Below, in pieces: positions 1-12,289 of a stretch of DNA of 64,000 nt. This DNA is from Moringa oleifera (taxonomy: Eukaryota > Streptophyta > Magnoliopsida > Brassicales > Moringaceae): contig JAJFZO010000575.1 of the NCBI GenBank assembly GCA_021397835.1, positions 4,903,001-4,967,000 of the forward strand, in the 5' to 3' direction. The position numbers and the translations under genes are program-made. A model generated the notes under the pieces. The model worked only from the letters and a program-made list of their open reading frames with translations. It had not been told where the DNA came from and did not search any database. Numbering within the stretch: position 1 is the first letter of the stretch; each line of letters starts with the position of its first letter.

Positions 1-1084
1 ACTGTCAAATACTTCACTGAAACTTTGGCATAGAAGCTTCCGAGGACAAGTTAAAGTTTTTTTTTTCAATAAAACGCAGCAGAATTTTTTTCTAATATGT
101 AGAAGTCCTAAGAGAATTTGCAGTGCAACGTTGAGATTCTTCTCTCTCTCTTTCTCTCTCCCCCCTCCCCCCTCCCCCTCTCTGCCCCCTTTCCTTCCCA
201 CCAGATATGGAATATTAGCTATAATGTTAATCTGATATATGTCTGGTTCCTGATATATTAGTTAGTTCCAGTGTTGTTACAGAAGTGCTGCTTTATAATG
301 AAGAAGCTATAGTACTCACACTCACTTCCCTAACACTAGGTGTAGGTATGTGTCACGTCAAATTCTTCAAATTTTCCTTTCCCATCGATTTAGGGTGTCT
401 AGTAATCATGTGCTTATCCATATTTCCTGCAAAAATACATACTTATAGGAGAGTTTGAGCCACGTAGTTGGGAAACGTTTAAACGGAAATGAAAAAGGAT
501 ACTTTGTTTTGCACTTGCAGTTTTACAGTATGAGAGCTTCTAATAAGGATCTCTTTTATAAATCTGATGCCTGCCAGATACATGAAGAAAGTTTCTTAGA
601 AGTGCTGATTACCGTTTCTCCAACATGTAAAAAAACCAATGTACTAGTGTTTTTCAGGGTAGTTACTATGTAAAGTTAGGTTATAATGGTTGAAATTCTT
701 AAGCAAGCATGCCTGTTCTCGATTGAGTTGATTTACTTCCTGAAGTGCTTTTTACACTTGTGTGATGGGTTAAGGACATCTACAATGGCTTGTTCATTGG
801 ATCTGATACAATTGGAAGTAGGACATTGACAATTTATAGTCTTTATTTGCCTTTAGGCATTTGAAGCTGCATCATGGGCCACTGCACTTCGTCATTTTTT
901 ATTTTCTAATCATGTTTTTGGTTTCTTGGAATTCTTAATTTCATTTGTGAACAAATCTCATCTCCCATTTTTTGAAAAGTGCCCTATCTTTTAAAGCATC
1001 ATTTTCTCCCGTGCTTGCATGGTAAAGGCTAGTGTAGAGACCAGCTCACCTCTAGCCTGGTTTTGGAAAGGATAAAAAAAGGCT
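1..1084. other. Left flank without a recognised gene
   Basis: No conserved coding region was recognised. The open frames are short, lack family motifs and are broken by stops. The stretch holds a pyrimidine tract (listed separately) and ordinary AT-rich DNA. It could be the 3' flank or an intron of a gene lying to the left, but nothing here proves it. Confidence 0.5.
141..190. repeat. CT-rich low-complexity tract
   Basis: An almost pure pyrimidine run built from TC dinucleotides and short C runs. Such tracts are common in plant leaders and introns. No gene can be attached to it from the sequence. Confidence 0.8.
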
Positions 1085-1290
1085 GGTGAAGATGATTCCA
1101 CAGATAGATTTTTGGATTGTTTGGCGTGAGAGAAATAGGAGGGCCTTTGATGATATTGAAACACCAATAGATGTAATTAGGGAATTTTGAATTAATATTT
1201 TGAATTTCTGGAATACTGGAAATTATTTTGTAAATGAGAAAGAACTAGTTGATATCATAGTATTACTAACCTCCTAGGTTAAACAACAAA
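1085..1290 (+). mobile_element. LINE (non-LTR) reverse transcriptase C-terminal remnant
   Basis: One plus-strand frame reads KMIPQIDFWIVWRERNRRAF followed by DDIETPIDVIREF and then a stop. This has the layout of the zinc-binding C-terminal part of plant LINE reverse transcriptases (zf-RVT region), where an MIP segment is followed by a tryptophan-rich stretch and a WRERN-type motif. The frame resumes after the stop with more tail-like residues. There is no upstream RT core nearby, so this is a 5'-truncated, decayed insertion, typical of LINE integration. The exact ends and target-site duplication were not resolved. Confidence 0.6.
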
Positions 1291-4200
1291 TGTAAAGAGC
1301 TGCACCCCCTTGGTGCTTAGTATATAATATACTCTCTTTGTTTCTGGTAAAAAAAAGAAAAATTTGTATGGTGAATCAATTTATATAGGGATGGATGTTC
1401 GATTGTAGTATTTAACAGTGCATAGAATGAAGAGGGATAGTTCTTCCCTATGCTGCTCCCATGGCAAATGCTGGAGACTGTTGTAAATTAGTGTGTTAGG
1501 CTGTGCCACCTCTGTAGTTGATATTATTGTAGCATGGGCTTGCAAAGATTAATCTTCTTAGTGACAACAATCCATTTGTTCAACTGCATTTCTGTGGTAG
1601 TCTCCTATAATGATACAAGGACAAAGGTAGGTACTTTCTGGTTGGTTATGGCTGGGGCGGGAATTTGCAAAATCTATCACAAAAGAAAGCATAGAAACAG
1701 GAGGGAATGGTACTATGAGAGGAACAAAAAGAAAAAAAAAAATAAGAATCCGAATCATTTAGCAATTATCACAAGTGGGATAAGTTTAAAAGACTCTCTG
1801 AAGAGTTGCACCAAGAAACTTATTTTCTGATGAGATGGAGCTGAAACCAAGTTTTCATTGTCATTATCGGGTGATTATTCCAGAGCTTGTCTAGCAGGTT
1901 GCTTCTCTTTATAGCCCAAGGTTCCAAGATTAGAACCCAAAGGGCACAAGTGTAGACGTACTGTTATTGGATTGTTTTGCATCCGTGAGGAGTTTCCAGG
2001 ATAGTTTACGACAGGTTGTTATGGATGTTGTGTTGGGATTAGGCAGAGCAATGTTGATTGGCGTGGCTTGGGCTTAGTTAAGTGGAGTTTCATAAATTAT
2101 AGTCCACCTTTTATGTCTTGGGCCGTTTTGTATGTGAATACTTAATAGATGTATTTGAAATAGCCTGTCTTTTAAATTCCTTGGTGCCCTTATTTTTAAG
2201 GGCAATTGATGCACAATATTACATATGCATTTCAATTAAAATAACTGTGCAGTATGTGTTTGCAAGATATATGGTGTAGTCAAGGTCAAGGGAAGTGAGA
2301 GATTCTGATTCCCACCTTTGTCTTCTCCAGCAAGCTGTTGATTTGAGGGGTGAAGAAAGAAGGGCCCATCGGTCAACTTTTCTTTTAATTCTAATTCTAA
2401 TTTAAAAGCCCTATAGGAAGTCGACACTCTTGTGAAAGGAGTGGGCCACGCACTTATCTTTGAAGGTTCCTCATCTCTTTCTACGAACCCATTTCATCAC
2501 CATTCAGCTCATCTCCTTAACACACGCAAGATTTCAGTTTTAATTAAAATAAGTTTGGAGCGAAAAATTGAAATTTGTATGTTAAACATTGTGTGAATGT
2601 GAAGAAGAAAGAAGGACACTTGAAAAACATAGTCATGTGAATTGGTGAATGTGCATGAGTTAGGGACATAGTTTGATTCTCAAAATCATTTTTGCAAGTT
2701 ATGGATTAAATTATGGTTGACGTGATCAGCGTGTCTTCTATGAACAACCCTGGCTGTTGACAAATATAATTAAGAAAAGAAGAACATTTGTTTGTTGTAT
2801 TTAGCATTGAAGCTCCCTGCTGAAACATGCAACCAACCAGAAGAATATGCCAGGAACATCATTTCCTTCCCTTCCCAAAAAAGAAAGCTGTATGATATAT
2901 TCTGTAGATTAACCCCACTGGTGCTTGCCAAAAGTTATTACACCAACAGCTAGCATTGATTCTATGTTTTTGGTTGATTCATCCTCACACAGAGTTTGGT
3001 AATTTATTGGTGTAGAAAGCGTAATTAGAATAATAATTGCATTGTACTTTGTGATGCTCATTACTGGAATAAGGAACCAACTATATATATACATATTTCA
3101 TGGAGTGCACAACATATTGAGACCAAGGTGTTTAATTGCATTAATAGCAAGTGGTACTATATATATTTCACATAGAAAAAAAGCAAGTGCCCTTTTGAGT
3201 TTGGGTTTATAAGGTAAAAATAAAAGAGAAAGTGACCCAGTGATTCCAGTTGATCCTTTGATTTTTGGGTTTATTAAAACTCATTTGATCAACATTGCTT
3301 CAAAAATCAACAAAGCTTAAAGATCCAACTAAGAGACTAAAAGCCTCCAATTCTTTACTAGCTTAGTCCACCATTAGTACTTTGTTGCTGAATGACACCA
3401 CTTCCAAAGGTAGACATGGATCAAATTATGACCAACTTTGGCTTTTTCATATTTTAATGAGACAAGTTTGACTATCACAATGGACTCACCATTACCCCCT
3501 GGCACTAGGCACTTGGTACTAGGCGCTAGCTCTGCTTCAAGACCAAGATTGGTCAATACCAACAATCATAGCCATCCACAACTGTACATGATCCATTCAG
3601 TTCCCTACAACTTCCATCTCAATTTTCCTTATTACTTATACACATTTTCCCTTCTCTTTTCTTTTTAATTTTTTATTTAATAGATTAAATAAAGGTAGAG
3701 ATTTGCTGTGGTCTCTGATTAACAATACTTAATTGGTTTTCAAATGTTTATACAATAAGTACAAACAAACCCTCAAAACAACTCATTTGTTTAAATTTTC
3801 AAGTAAATTAATCAATCTTACTCACTAATAAACAGACACTGAAAATTAAAAAAACAAAATGGAAAGCCAAAAAATAAAAAAAGATGAGCTTTGACCATAA
3901 ATTAACAATTTCTATGAACCCATAAAAAGCAAAGCACCTTTTAGTGCATACCATGGCTTAAAAAATTTACGTTTTCTTTTCCTTTGATCCTTTATTAAAT
4001 AAGAATACTAAACTTACATTTTTTTTCCTTTCATATTATATAACAGGCTCATCCTCCATTGTCAAAAGAAACACCTTTGTGGTCCTCAGCTTCATTCTTC
4101 CTCTGGAAAACAAGTGGCCTGATCTTTAAAATCTAATTGATTTCTAATCAGACCCTAAGTCATTATAATTAAACCCCCACTTTCTTTATAATCTAAATTC

Positions 4201-6360
4201 CAATTGCCCCAAGATTATTCTTTTTGTGATCTTGCATATCTTTGAATTCGTACCCCCCACTTTTTTTTTTTTTGAGAGACTAAAATTTATCTCTGTTAAT
4301 TCATATAAGTTTTTTATGTTAAAAAAAACTATGTTCAAGTTGTCAGTAATTTTTCATTTAAATCATTCATCAAGTTGTTTCTATTTGGGATTAAATCTTT
4401 TTAGTTAATTCCTCTAATCTCATGACCAATTAAGTTCTATATATGTTGTGGAATCATGTTACATACTATAAGTGGGAAATATTAGGTGTCATTGCCCCAT
4501 TTGCTGTATATTCTTTGCATTCTTACCAATCTAGAACACATCATTACAAACATAATAGAGATTAATTATCTATTACCTCACCCTAAAAACACATTTGACC
4601 AATTGGGTTTTGATAATTCTGATAAAATCATTGTTAAATAGTTAACAAGATTCACATTTATATTTTAATATTCTTTATTTAGAAAAACAAAAAGGAAAAG
4701 GAAAAGTAAGCCAAGAAGGGCATCGTCGTGGCATCCAATAAGAGGATTTAGATATTAAAATGCATAAAAATCTAGAAACTGTATAAATTTGATTCTTACA
4801 AAAAGTGAAAAAAAGCTTCCTTTTACTCTTTGCTCTCTTAAGCCCTCCAATAATTGCAGTTTTGGTGTCTCTCTCTTTTCAGTATCCTTAGCACTTAATT
4901 CTTTAATTATTAATAATATATTTAACTATATATGCACTACATTATGATGGTCAAATGTGAAAATTTACTTTACTTTTCTGTTAGATTAGATTTGAGGTAT
5001 TGGCATTTACTAAAAAGGTTTTAACTCTCTTTTAGTTATTTTTATAATAAAAAATGATATTTTATTATTTATAATATGATCTGATTCAAAAACAATAATA
5101 TTTTTACAGATATTAAAGAGTTTGGGTGTTATTTTGTTTTTCTTTTCTAACAGATGATTCTTAAAGAGTTTCATATCTACTAAATGAAGTGGGAAATACT
5201 CACATGTTTTGAAAAATGTGTAATGTTGTTTAATTTTTCAAAGGCTACAAATGGAGTTACATGGAAACAAAGTAGAAAATGAACGGAGGAAATTGCCAAA
5301 AAGAGAGTATATGATCATTAATGCACTTAATGGATCATTAATGAGAGCAAAGAATGAAGGAATATGTATTTATAATAAAAGTCAAAGCACCCACAAGAAA
5401 CAATGGTGGTTGCAACATTTGCCTGTGCTTCATTTCATTCAAGAATATAGAGACCTTAAAGCTTCTTGTTTATGTCCTTAATCACAATTCGACCATACAT
5501 CTTCATATGCAGAGCTTCTCAGCTTACCATCTAGTTCAAGAAATCAAATGGGTTTACCTAATTCATGGTAAGGCACTACAAATTGTCATCTTTTTCTTCG
5601 AGATACAGTTGTCTTAATAGTTTTCATGCAGAAGTTATTTGAATAATATTATTATTTTGTTGAACGGTGTATGCTGCCACCTTCTTTATTTGTGTTTATT
5701 CATCTCAAGTGTCTAAGCCCTAGAGGAAACGATGAAATGGAGTCTAGTAACAAGGTTATGCAGTTTCTGATGAGCAATGACTGAAGGGAGTAGGTAAGGT
5801 GGGTCCTCATCACCTCACCTTCCGTACCCGTCTCCTCTTGTTTTCCATTGACTGAGCATCTGCATATGTCTCTTCTTTGTGCTTGTCTGCAATCATTGAA
5901 TCTGAAAAATGCAGCCATTTTAATTCATTTTTTCTCAAAGAAACCTTCATGATGACCCTTTGTTAAAACCACCCAGAAAACCTCAGTTTAACCATGGCAT
6001 TGCAGAGAAACAAATCAGCAGTGACCTCGAAGGTGACACGATAAGTGAAGAATCTATTATACAGTTTTGGTAATGAAGACATAGTTGCATCCCCTTTCTC
6101 TTAATACCCACTTCCACTGTGGGGTTGCCAGAGTTTTCTTATCGGTGCCTCACGTGCTACTTTTGTGGAATCTATTTGTCTGGATTGTTCCACTTTTTGA
6201 TCCATTTTTGTCTCTCAAAGCAACTGTTTCTTTCTTTTCCTCTCAACTGTTTTGCGATTCTTTTTTCATCTCCTTGTCACTTTTTTCTCAGTCACTTTGA
6301 CATTCTCGAGAGCAATATGTCATATTCTGTCTGATCTTTGCTTAGTGTTTCTTGTTTTAG
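1291..6360. other. AT-rich intergenic region upstream of the nucleoside hydrolase genes
   Basis: About 5 kb with only short open frames, none resembling a known family. It has poly-T and poly-A runs (for example near 4,260 and 3,850) and small TA runs. The last part, from roughly 6,190 on, aligns with the sequence upstream of the second hydrolase copy (from about 15,825), so the promoter-proximal leader belongs to the duplicated unit and the rest does not. The motif TTCTTGTTTTAG just before 6,361 looks like a 3' splice site for a leader intron. Confidence 0.55.
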
Positions 6361-6371
6361 GAAAGAGGTTG

Positions 6372-6377
6372 ATGTAA
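6372..6377 (+). promoter_or_regulatory. AUGUAA start-stop upstream ORF in the leader of hydrolase copy 1
   Basis: The leader contains ATGTAA, a start codon directly followed by a stop, 73 nt upstream of the main ATG (start to start). A second mini-ORF, ATG AGT TGA, follows at 6,384-6,392 in this copy only. AUG-stop elements are known in plants to hold or drop ribosomes; the best known case is the boron-responsive AUGUAA of Arabidopsis NIP5;1. Function here is inference. It depends on the element being inside the mRNA, which is likely because a splice acceptor-like TTTTAG ends at 6,360 and no ATG of the main frame lies upstream. Confidence 0.6.
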
Positions 6378-6444
6378 CAGTTGATGAGTTGATCAAAAGC
6401 GGCTCTTGTTGAAGGAATTGTGGGCTGTGATTGGAGCAGGGAGA

Positions 6445-9400
6445 ATGTTGTGGCAGAGGAGATTTTGGGTAGTAGTAGTATTGATTGTAGGACTTGCTGG
6501 AGCTAGTCTGTACTCTGTGGAAGGTCTACCACATCGGATTCTTTTGGATACAGATGTTGATACAGATGATTTCTTTGCTCTCTTGTATCTCTTGAAGCTT
6601 AACAGATCAGAATTTGAATTGGAGGTGAGCAAAGTACCCCGGTTACAACCTCCGCTCTTTTGCTCTTATTTTATCATCAAGATTCCTGCTTGAAACCATT
6701 GCAGATTGGATTAAGTTTACGGCATGATAACTAGCTGAATATTTCTTTCCAATGTTCATATTCAGGTTAATTCAATCACTGTTCTGTCAATATAAAGGAG
6801 TTATGATTTACATAAAACCAATCGAGTCCAGTTTAAGGACTAATGAATTTGTTTCATCTGCTGCTGATCTGTGCTTCTTTTGGTCCTTCAGGAGTCAGCC
6901 TGGTAATTCCAGTTAGAAATTTGATTATCAGGCTAAGATTGGATAGGCAGCTACTACTTGTTTATGGTTATGGTTGTATGACACATATTTTCCTGCTTAG
7001 GCATCTCTTGCCATGATTAAAGTGGAATTTTCATGAGGAATTCGGCATGTACTAATCTAGTTTGAGTTCCTGAAACAGAGCAAACAAAAATTATTTTTTC
7101 AGAGAAGCTGATGCGACTCAGTATCCCTAAGTTAAGCCAGTAATGACAGACCTTGATTTCACTTGTTCCAGGGAATCACTATCAACACAAATGCATGGAC
7201 TGATGCTGGGCACAGTGTTAATCAAATATATGACATGCTTTACATGATGGGCCGTGATGATATTGCTGTTGGAGTGGGAGGTGAGGGTGGGATACTCGAA
7301 GATGGTACCATTCTCAAAGATGTTGGCGGATATCTTCCTATGATCGAGCAGGTTCTCTCCTTGCGTCCTCAATGTCACTGCATCTCTTTCTGCAGAGAAC
7401 ACCTGTTGCCTAAGTGAACCTCTCTAAACTCTTCATGAATGATCTTTACCCACAATTAAGTTTATAAGCTTGTGTCCTGTAAAATTTCAGACGGGTTTCG
7501 GAAGGAAGAGTGACATACTTAGTCCTTCACTTTGGTAATGATCTGGGTTTGTTTTCATGTGTAGAAGTGTAATCTGTTGTTTTATTTTGTATCAGGGCAT
7601 GACAACAGCTGGAGGCTGCAGATATCGGCAAGCAATTCCTGTAGGTATGGGAGGGCGATTAGATGTTGATACTAACTTTGGCATACGGAAAGCATTCCTT
7701 CCACAGGTATACAGTACTGAAACCTCAGTGCTGTTTTGAGTTCATGCAGAAGTAATCAATATAAGAAGCAAATTTCTGTTCTGTTCTTTGTTTTTGGTAA
7801 AGAAATAATGTTTAAAGCTCATTGATTCTCTTGCAAAAACCAGGGCAGCAGGAGATATTCTCCTCTCCAGCAACCGACTGCCCAACAAGTGTTGATTGAC
7901 AAAGTATCAGCTGGTCCTGTGGCAGTTTTCATAACAGGAACTCACACAAATTTTGCCATTTTTCTCATGACTAATCCGCACCTAAAGAAAAATGTTAAGA
8001 ACATATATGTAATGGGGGGTGGCGTAAGGTCGAGAAATCCAACTGGTTGCTGCCCACGTCACGCCCCTGCTTCTTGCAGGCCCCGACAGTGTGGTGATCG
8101 GGGTAATCTGTACACAGACTACACTAGTAACCCATATGCAGAGTTCAATTTCTTCGGAGACCCTTTTGCTGCATACCAGGTACACGAATACCTAGCTCAT
8201 AACAAGGTATTTGCCTTGCGGCATTGGTTAGGTTCATGGAAGCAAGAAATGGCTGAATGCAACAGTGGATATTTGCTTCCTTCAGGTGTTTCATATGGGT
8301 ATTCCGGTCACGCTTGTTCCCCTGGATGCAACAAATTCCATACCGATAACTGAACAGTTCTTCAAGGCATTTGAGCGGAAACAAGAAACGTATGAAGCAC
8401 AATACTGCTTCCAGTCATTGAAAATGGCCCGTGACACCTGGGTTGATGAGCATTTCTACGGAGTAAGTTTCTCTTAAAGTACCAGAATTGTTCTTTGAAC
8501 ACTAGAATTACCAAAAGCACTTGCAATTTTGCATTTATTTCTGGAGAATAGAGTTATAAAATGATCTGATGAACTCTCTGCAGAGCTACTTCATGTGGGA
8601 TTCATTCATGTCTGGTGTGGCAGTCTCAATCATGAGTAATCCACACAAGACAAATGGGGAAAACGAATTTGCCCAAATGGAGTATATGAACATAACTGTA
8701 GTTACTTCAAATGAACCCTATGGGATCTCTGATGATTCGAATCCATTTTTTAAAGGCCGTATAGTTCCAAAGTTCAACTTAAAGAAAGGTGGAGTCCATA
8801 GTGGTCATGCACAGACAGGGCTAAGAGATCCTTTTTGCGTTGGAAGGACGTGGAAAGGAAGATGTAAGGTAATTACCATCTCTGACTGCTTTCAGTACTC
8901 ATGTTTTAATTCTTCAGACTGCTGCACAAACAATTGTGACCTGGTGATAAACAGGATGGTTATACCGAGGAGGTAACGGGTGCTGATGCAGTGTCGGTTC
9001 TTGTTGCCACCAAAGCAAAACCAAATCAGGACATTGAGAGTGAACTTAACAGAGAATTTTTCAAAAGCTTCCTGGATGTAAGTTCATCAAACTATGCGTC
9101 CTGTCTGATAAAATACACCAACAGTAGCTAGAACTTGAGGTTTCTTGTCTGATCCTTCTTTTGTGGGGTGTAGATTATAAATCGGCCTCAGCAGGCTGGG
9201 AGGTTTAATTTTACGACACAGTTTCCTTATTACGAAGAAGTCTTCTACAAACCCGATTTGGGAACAGGAAAGCGGGGGAAGCCTGTTGTATTTGACACAG
9301 ATATGAGCGCTGGAGATTTTCTGGCACTGTTTTATCTCCTGAAAGTGCCCGTCGAAGCAATCGACCTTAAAGTAAGTAATATTACATGTATAAAAGTATT

Positions 9401-11032
9401 CATTAGTTGGATATCTATGTTGATGTAGTAACACTGATGACAATAATTTACTAACTTTCATTCTGAAAAAGCTGTTAGATTAGTGAAAGCTATTCAAGTT
9501 TCTGAGAAAGGTATTCTGCATAACTGGGCATTCCGTCAAATGTGAACTTGCATTTGAGACCTTTGTAGTGTTTCACCTTAATGAAAAGGGAGACTACTAT
9601 GCTTGCCATATTGTATCAACAAACCTCAGAATCGTTGTGCATCTCTTTATTTTGTCATGTAATTCAGGCAATAATAGTAAGTCCGACTGGGTGGGCTAAT
9701 GCCGCAACAATAGATGTGGTTTATGATTTACTGCATATGATGGGTCGTGACGACATTCCAGTTGGTCTCGGAGATGTGTTTGCGACAAACCTGTCTGATA
9801 CAGTTTTCCCGCCTGTTGGAGACTGCAAGTATGTTAAGGCCATCCCCCATGGAAATGGTGGATTTTTAGACTCAGACACTCTTTACGGGCTTGGCCGTGA
9901 TATGCCTCGGAGTCCTAGAAGGTGTCTTCTATTCTACTGATCCTCTCTCTCTCATTTGTGTGTGTGTGTGCGTGTGTTGGTTAGTTTGAGACTCAATTTT
10001 CAGTACCATTTCAGGTACACTGCAGAAAACTCCATAAAATTTGGTGCTCCTCGTGATACTGCACATCCAGAACTCAGGCAACCTCTGGCATTGGAAATTT
10101 GGGAGTCTGTTCTGAAAAATCTGGATCCAGGATCTAAGATTACCATACTGACCAATGGACCACTGACTAATTTAGCAAAGATCATTTCATCAGGGAAAAT
10201 CTCCAGCTTCTTTATTCAGGTAAGGGCATATATCTGTTGAAACTAGAAGAATAGCCAAAGAAATTAAAGGAAATGTGTGCATTGTTGCGACAGTCATTCG
10301 AAATCCTTATTGCAGGATGTGTGCATTGTTGGAGGACACATAAAGGATGGTGCCATGGACAAAGGAAATGTCTTCAGTGTTCCATCAAACAAATATACAG
10401 AATTCAATATGTATCTTGACCCTTTAGCTGCAAAAACAGTTTTTGATTCAGAACTAAACATCACACTCATTCCGCTTGGAACTCAGCGCAAGGTGAGTTC
10501 ATTTCCTCCGGTACTGGAAAAGCTCAACCTGATGAGGGAGACTCCTGAGGCTCAGTTCGCCCATCGGTTGCTGTCAAGGCTATATCATTTGCAGCAGAGT
10601 CATCCAAGCTATCATCATATGGTATTTCTTCTATCGTCTAAACTAATTTGCTGTGGCATTTAAAATAGCTTGCTCTTCCTGCTTCTGCAGCTGTTATTCC
10701 TAAAGATTTTTCTTTTAACACAGGATACATTCTTGGGAGAAATTCTTGGTGCAGTGTCGTTGGCTGGTGATCATTCCTCACTAAAACCAACCTTCCAAGT
10801 CAAGCCTGTCAAGGTTATTGCCAGGGGTGTTGAATCCAAAGATGGGGAAATTGTGATTGATAAAAGGAAAGGGAAACTAGTCAGAATACTGAAAAATCTG
10901 AATTCTACAGCCTATTACCACCAATTTGTGAATCAACTTAGCCACAAGAAGCAGTCTGCTGTAATCGGAAGCTTTAATGAACAGGTTAAAATGTGGACTA
11001 CACCACCTAATCAAACTCATATTGTTCCTTAA
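6445..11032 (+). CDS. NSH3: NSH3-type two-domain inosine-uridine nucleoside hydrolase, tandem copy 1
   Basis: Hydrolyses ribonucleosides to base plus ribose. The Arabidopsis homologue NSH3 is an apoplastic purine nucleoside hydrolase. Twelve exons can be followed in frame: 6445-6624, 7172-7351, 7596-7706, 7844-8179, 8286-8462, 8584-8868, 8955-9077, 9174-9371, 9668-9921, 10015-10219, 10316-10621 and 10724-11032, giving about 887 aa, close to the family's length. Residues 3-25 are a hydrophobic signal peptide or anchor. The N-terminal hydrolase domain starts with the Ca2+/ribose motif DTDVDTDD and has the AEFNFFGDP motif. The C-terminal domain has DTDMSAGD, in which the first Asp of the usual DD pair is Gly, and EFNMYLDP. 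The ATG at 6445 is the first Met of the frame; upstream open codons start only at a TTG. A strong donor-like GCAAG/GTGAGT sits inside exon 11 but reading through keeps the conserved protein. Confidence 0.93.
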
Positions 11033-12289
11033 GGCATTATTTTTAAGTACATCTGTTTCATCTTGAAAGTATAAGAGATTCATTCTTCAGCAGAGAAACT
11101 TCCACCATATATGTTTCAGAAAAGAGTATTTCATTATGTATCTACTTCAGTCAAAGGAAAACAAAGGATGCTGCACATAGCAAGAATTATAGCTTTAAAA
11201 GTAATTTTTTTTCCTTTTGTTTTGGGATCAAAATTGCAGCGACAGATGTGTGAAGACTAAGAACAAAGTATGAAAGAAAAAAGATAGTCAAGGTTTAATT
11301 TTTCATTGTTATTATTCGATAATAATACAAAAGTATGAAAGGAAAAAGATAGTGAAGGTTTTTTCATTGTTATCACTTCATAATAATATATATTGTGAAC
11401 TAATGAGTATATAAGATTATAATTAATTGTATTTGAATAAACTTAAGTCACTCTAAAATTAATCTATTTCGATTAAATATAAATATAAAACATAAAAAAT
11501 AATTTATTTAGTGTAAACATAATAAACATGATTTAATTTAATAAATTTCATCAAATTTACAATACGGTTGAATGATGTATCGAGAGTTTGTCAAACAAAA
11601 AACAAAAATGCCAAGTCGAGTTTGACTTGGTAAACTGCTTGGCAATTTCTATGAAGGAAGGAACAAAAGACAACATGAGAATGCTAATCTGACAGTAATG
11701 CTCGATGATATGACAATTAATTTTGATATGTTTATCCTGTTCATGCAGTATTGGAATTCGTACAATTTAAACGACGCTTATATTATCATAATACATAAGT
11801 ATAAGTTGAAAAAGAAAAACTCTAATTTCTACAAACAACTAGTACAACTGATCTATCTTATGAGTAATAAAAGCTATAATATGATACTTCGTCTTTGTGA
11901 AAGATCTAAAAATAATATCTCATTTCTTATTTTTCAAGAAATAAGAGTCACTCAAAATAACACAAAATTTAATAATAAATTTATGATTCACAGAGTCATT
12001 AACCCAAGCAGCATCAGAGTACGTGCGCAACTCTAATGATAATGTAAACATGAGTAGAATACTCTAAAATTAAGTGTTTAGCTTAAAAATACCTTAAAAT
12101 ATGAGAACTCAATCTAATAAATTTATAGTAAGTGAGACAACAAAGTAACTAATTATGTGCAGCACATATGCAATATAAATGGATGGTGGTAAGACAAACC
12201 AAATTGCTAACAACATAGGATGTAAACTAAGATTAGTAAATAAAGACCATCAAAAAAGATTTATAGGATTATCAAATTCAAGAGGCAAG
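11033..12289. other. 3' flank of hydrolase copy 1
   Basis: Holds the presumed 3' UTR of copy 1. Sequence resembling the flank of copy 2 can be followed to about 11,200, with a shared GATGCTGCACAT stretch at about 11,168. After an imperfect tandem repeat at 11,266-11,388 it is AT-rich and may include the decayed RNase H end of the copia element that follows. No gene was seen. Confidence 0.5.
11266..11388. repeat. Imperfect direct repeat, two units of about 60 bp
   Basis: The unit beginning AAGTATGAAAGAAAAAAGAT at 11,266 recurs at 11,331 as AAGTATGAAAGGAAAAAGAT. Both units continue through AGGTTT, TTTTTCATTGTTAT and end with ATAATAATA. A few substitutions and a short length difference separate the two. 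The array is absent from the flank of copy 2, so it arose after the gene duplication or was lost there. Confidence 0.75.

Noticed and set aside
1534..1830. 98-codon open frame with a Lys-rich tail
   Set aside because: Low-complexity Lys/Asn end, no homologous family recognised, and a competing frame on the other strand.
6406..6444. Upstream start for hydrolase copy 1
   Set aside because: The first codon is TTG, and copy 2 likewise has TTG there. The first Met, at 6,445 and 16,077, begins a signal-like segment in both.
9955..9980. TG repeat as a regulatory element
   Set aside because: A short imperfect (TG)n in an intron, absent in full length from copy 2; ordinary microsatellite noise.
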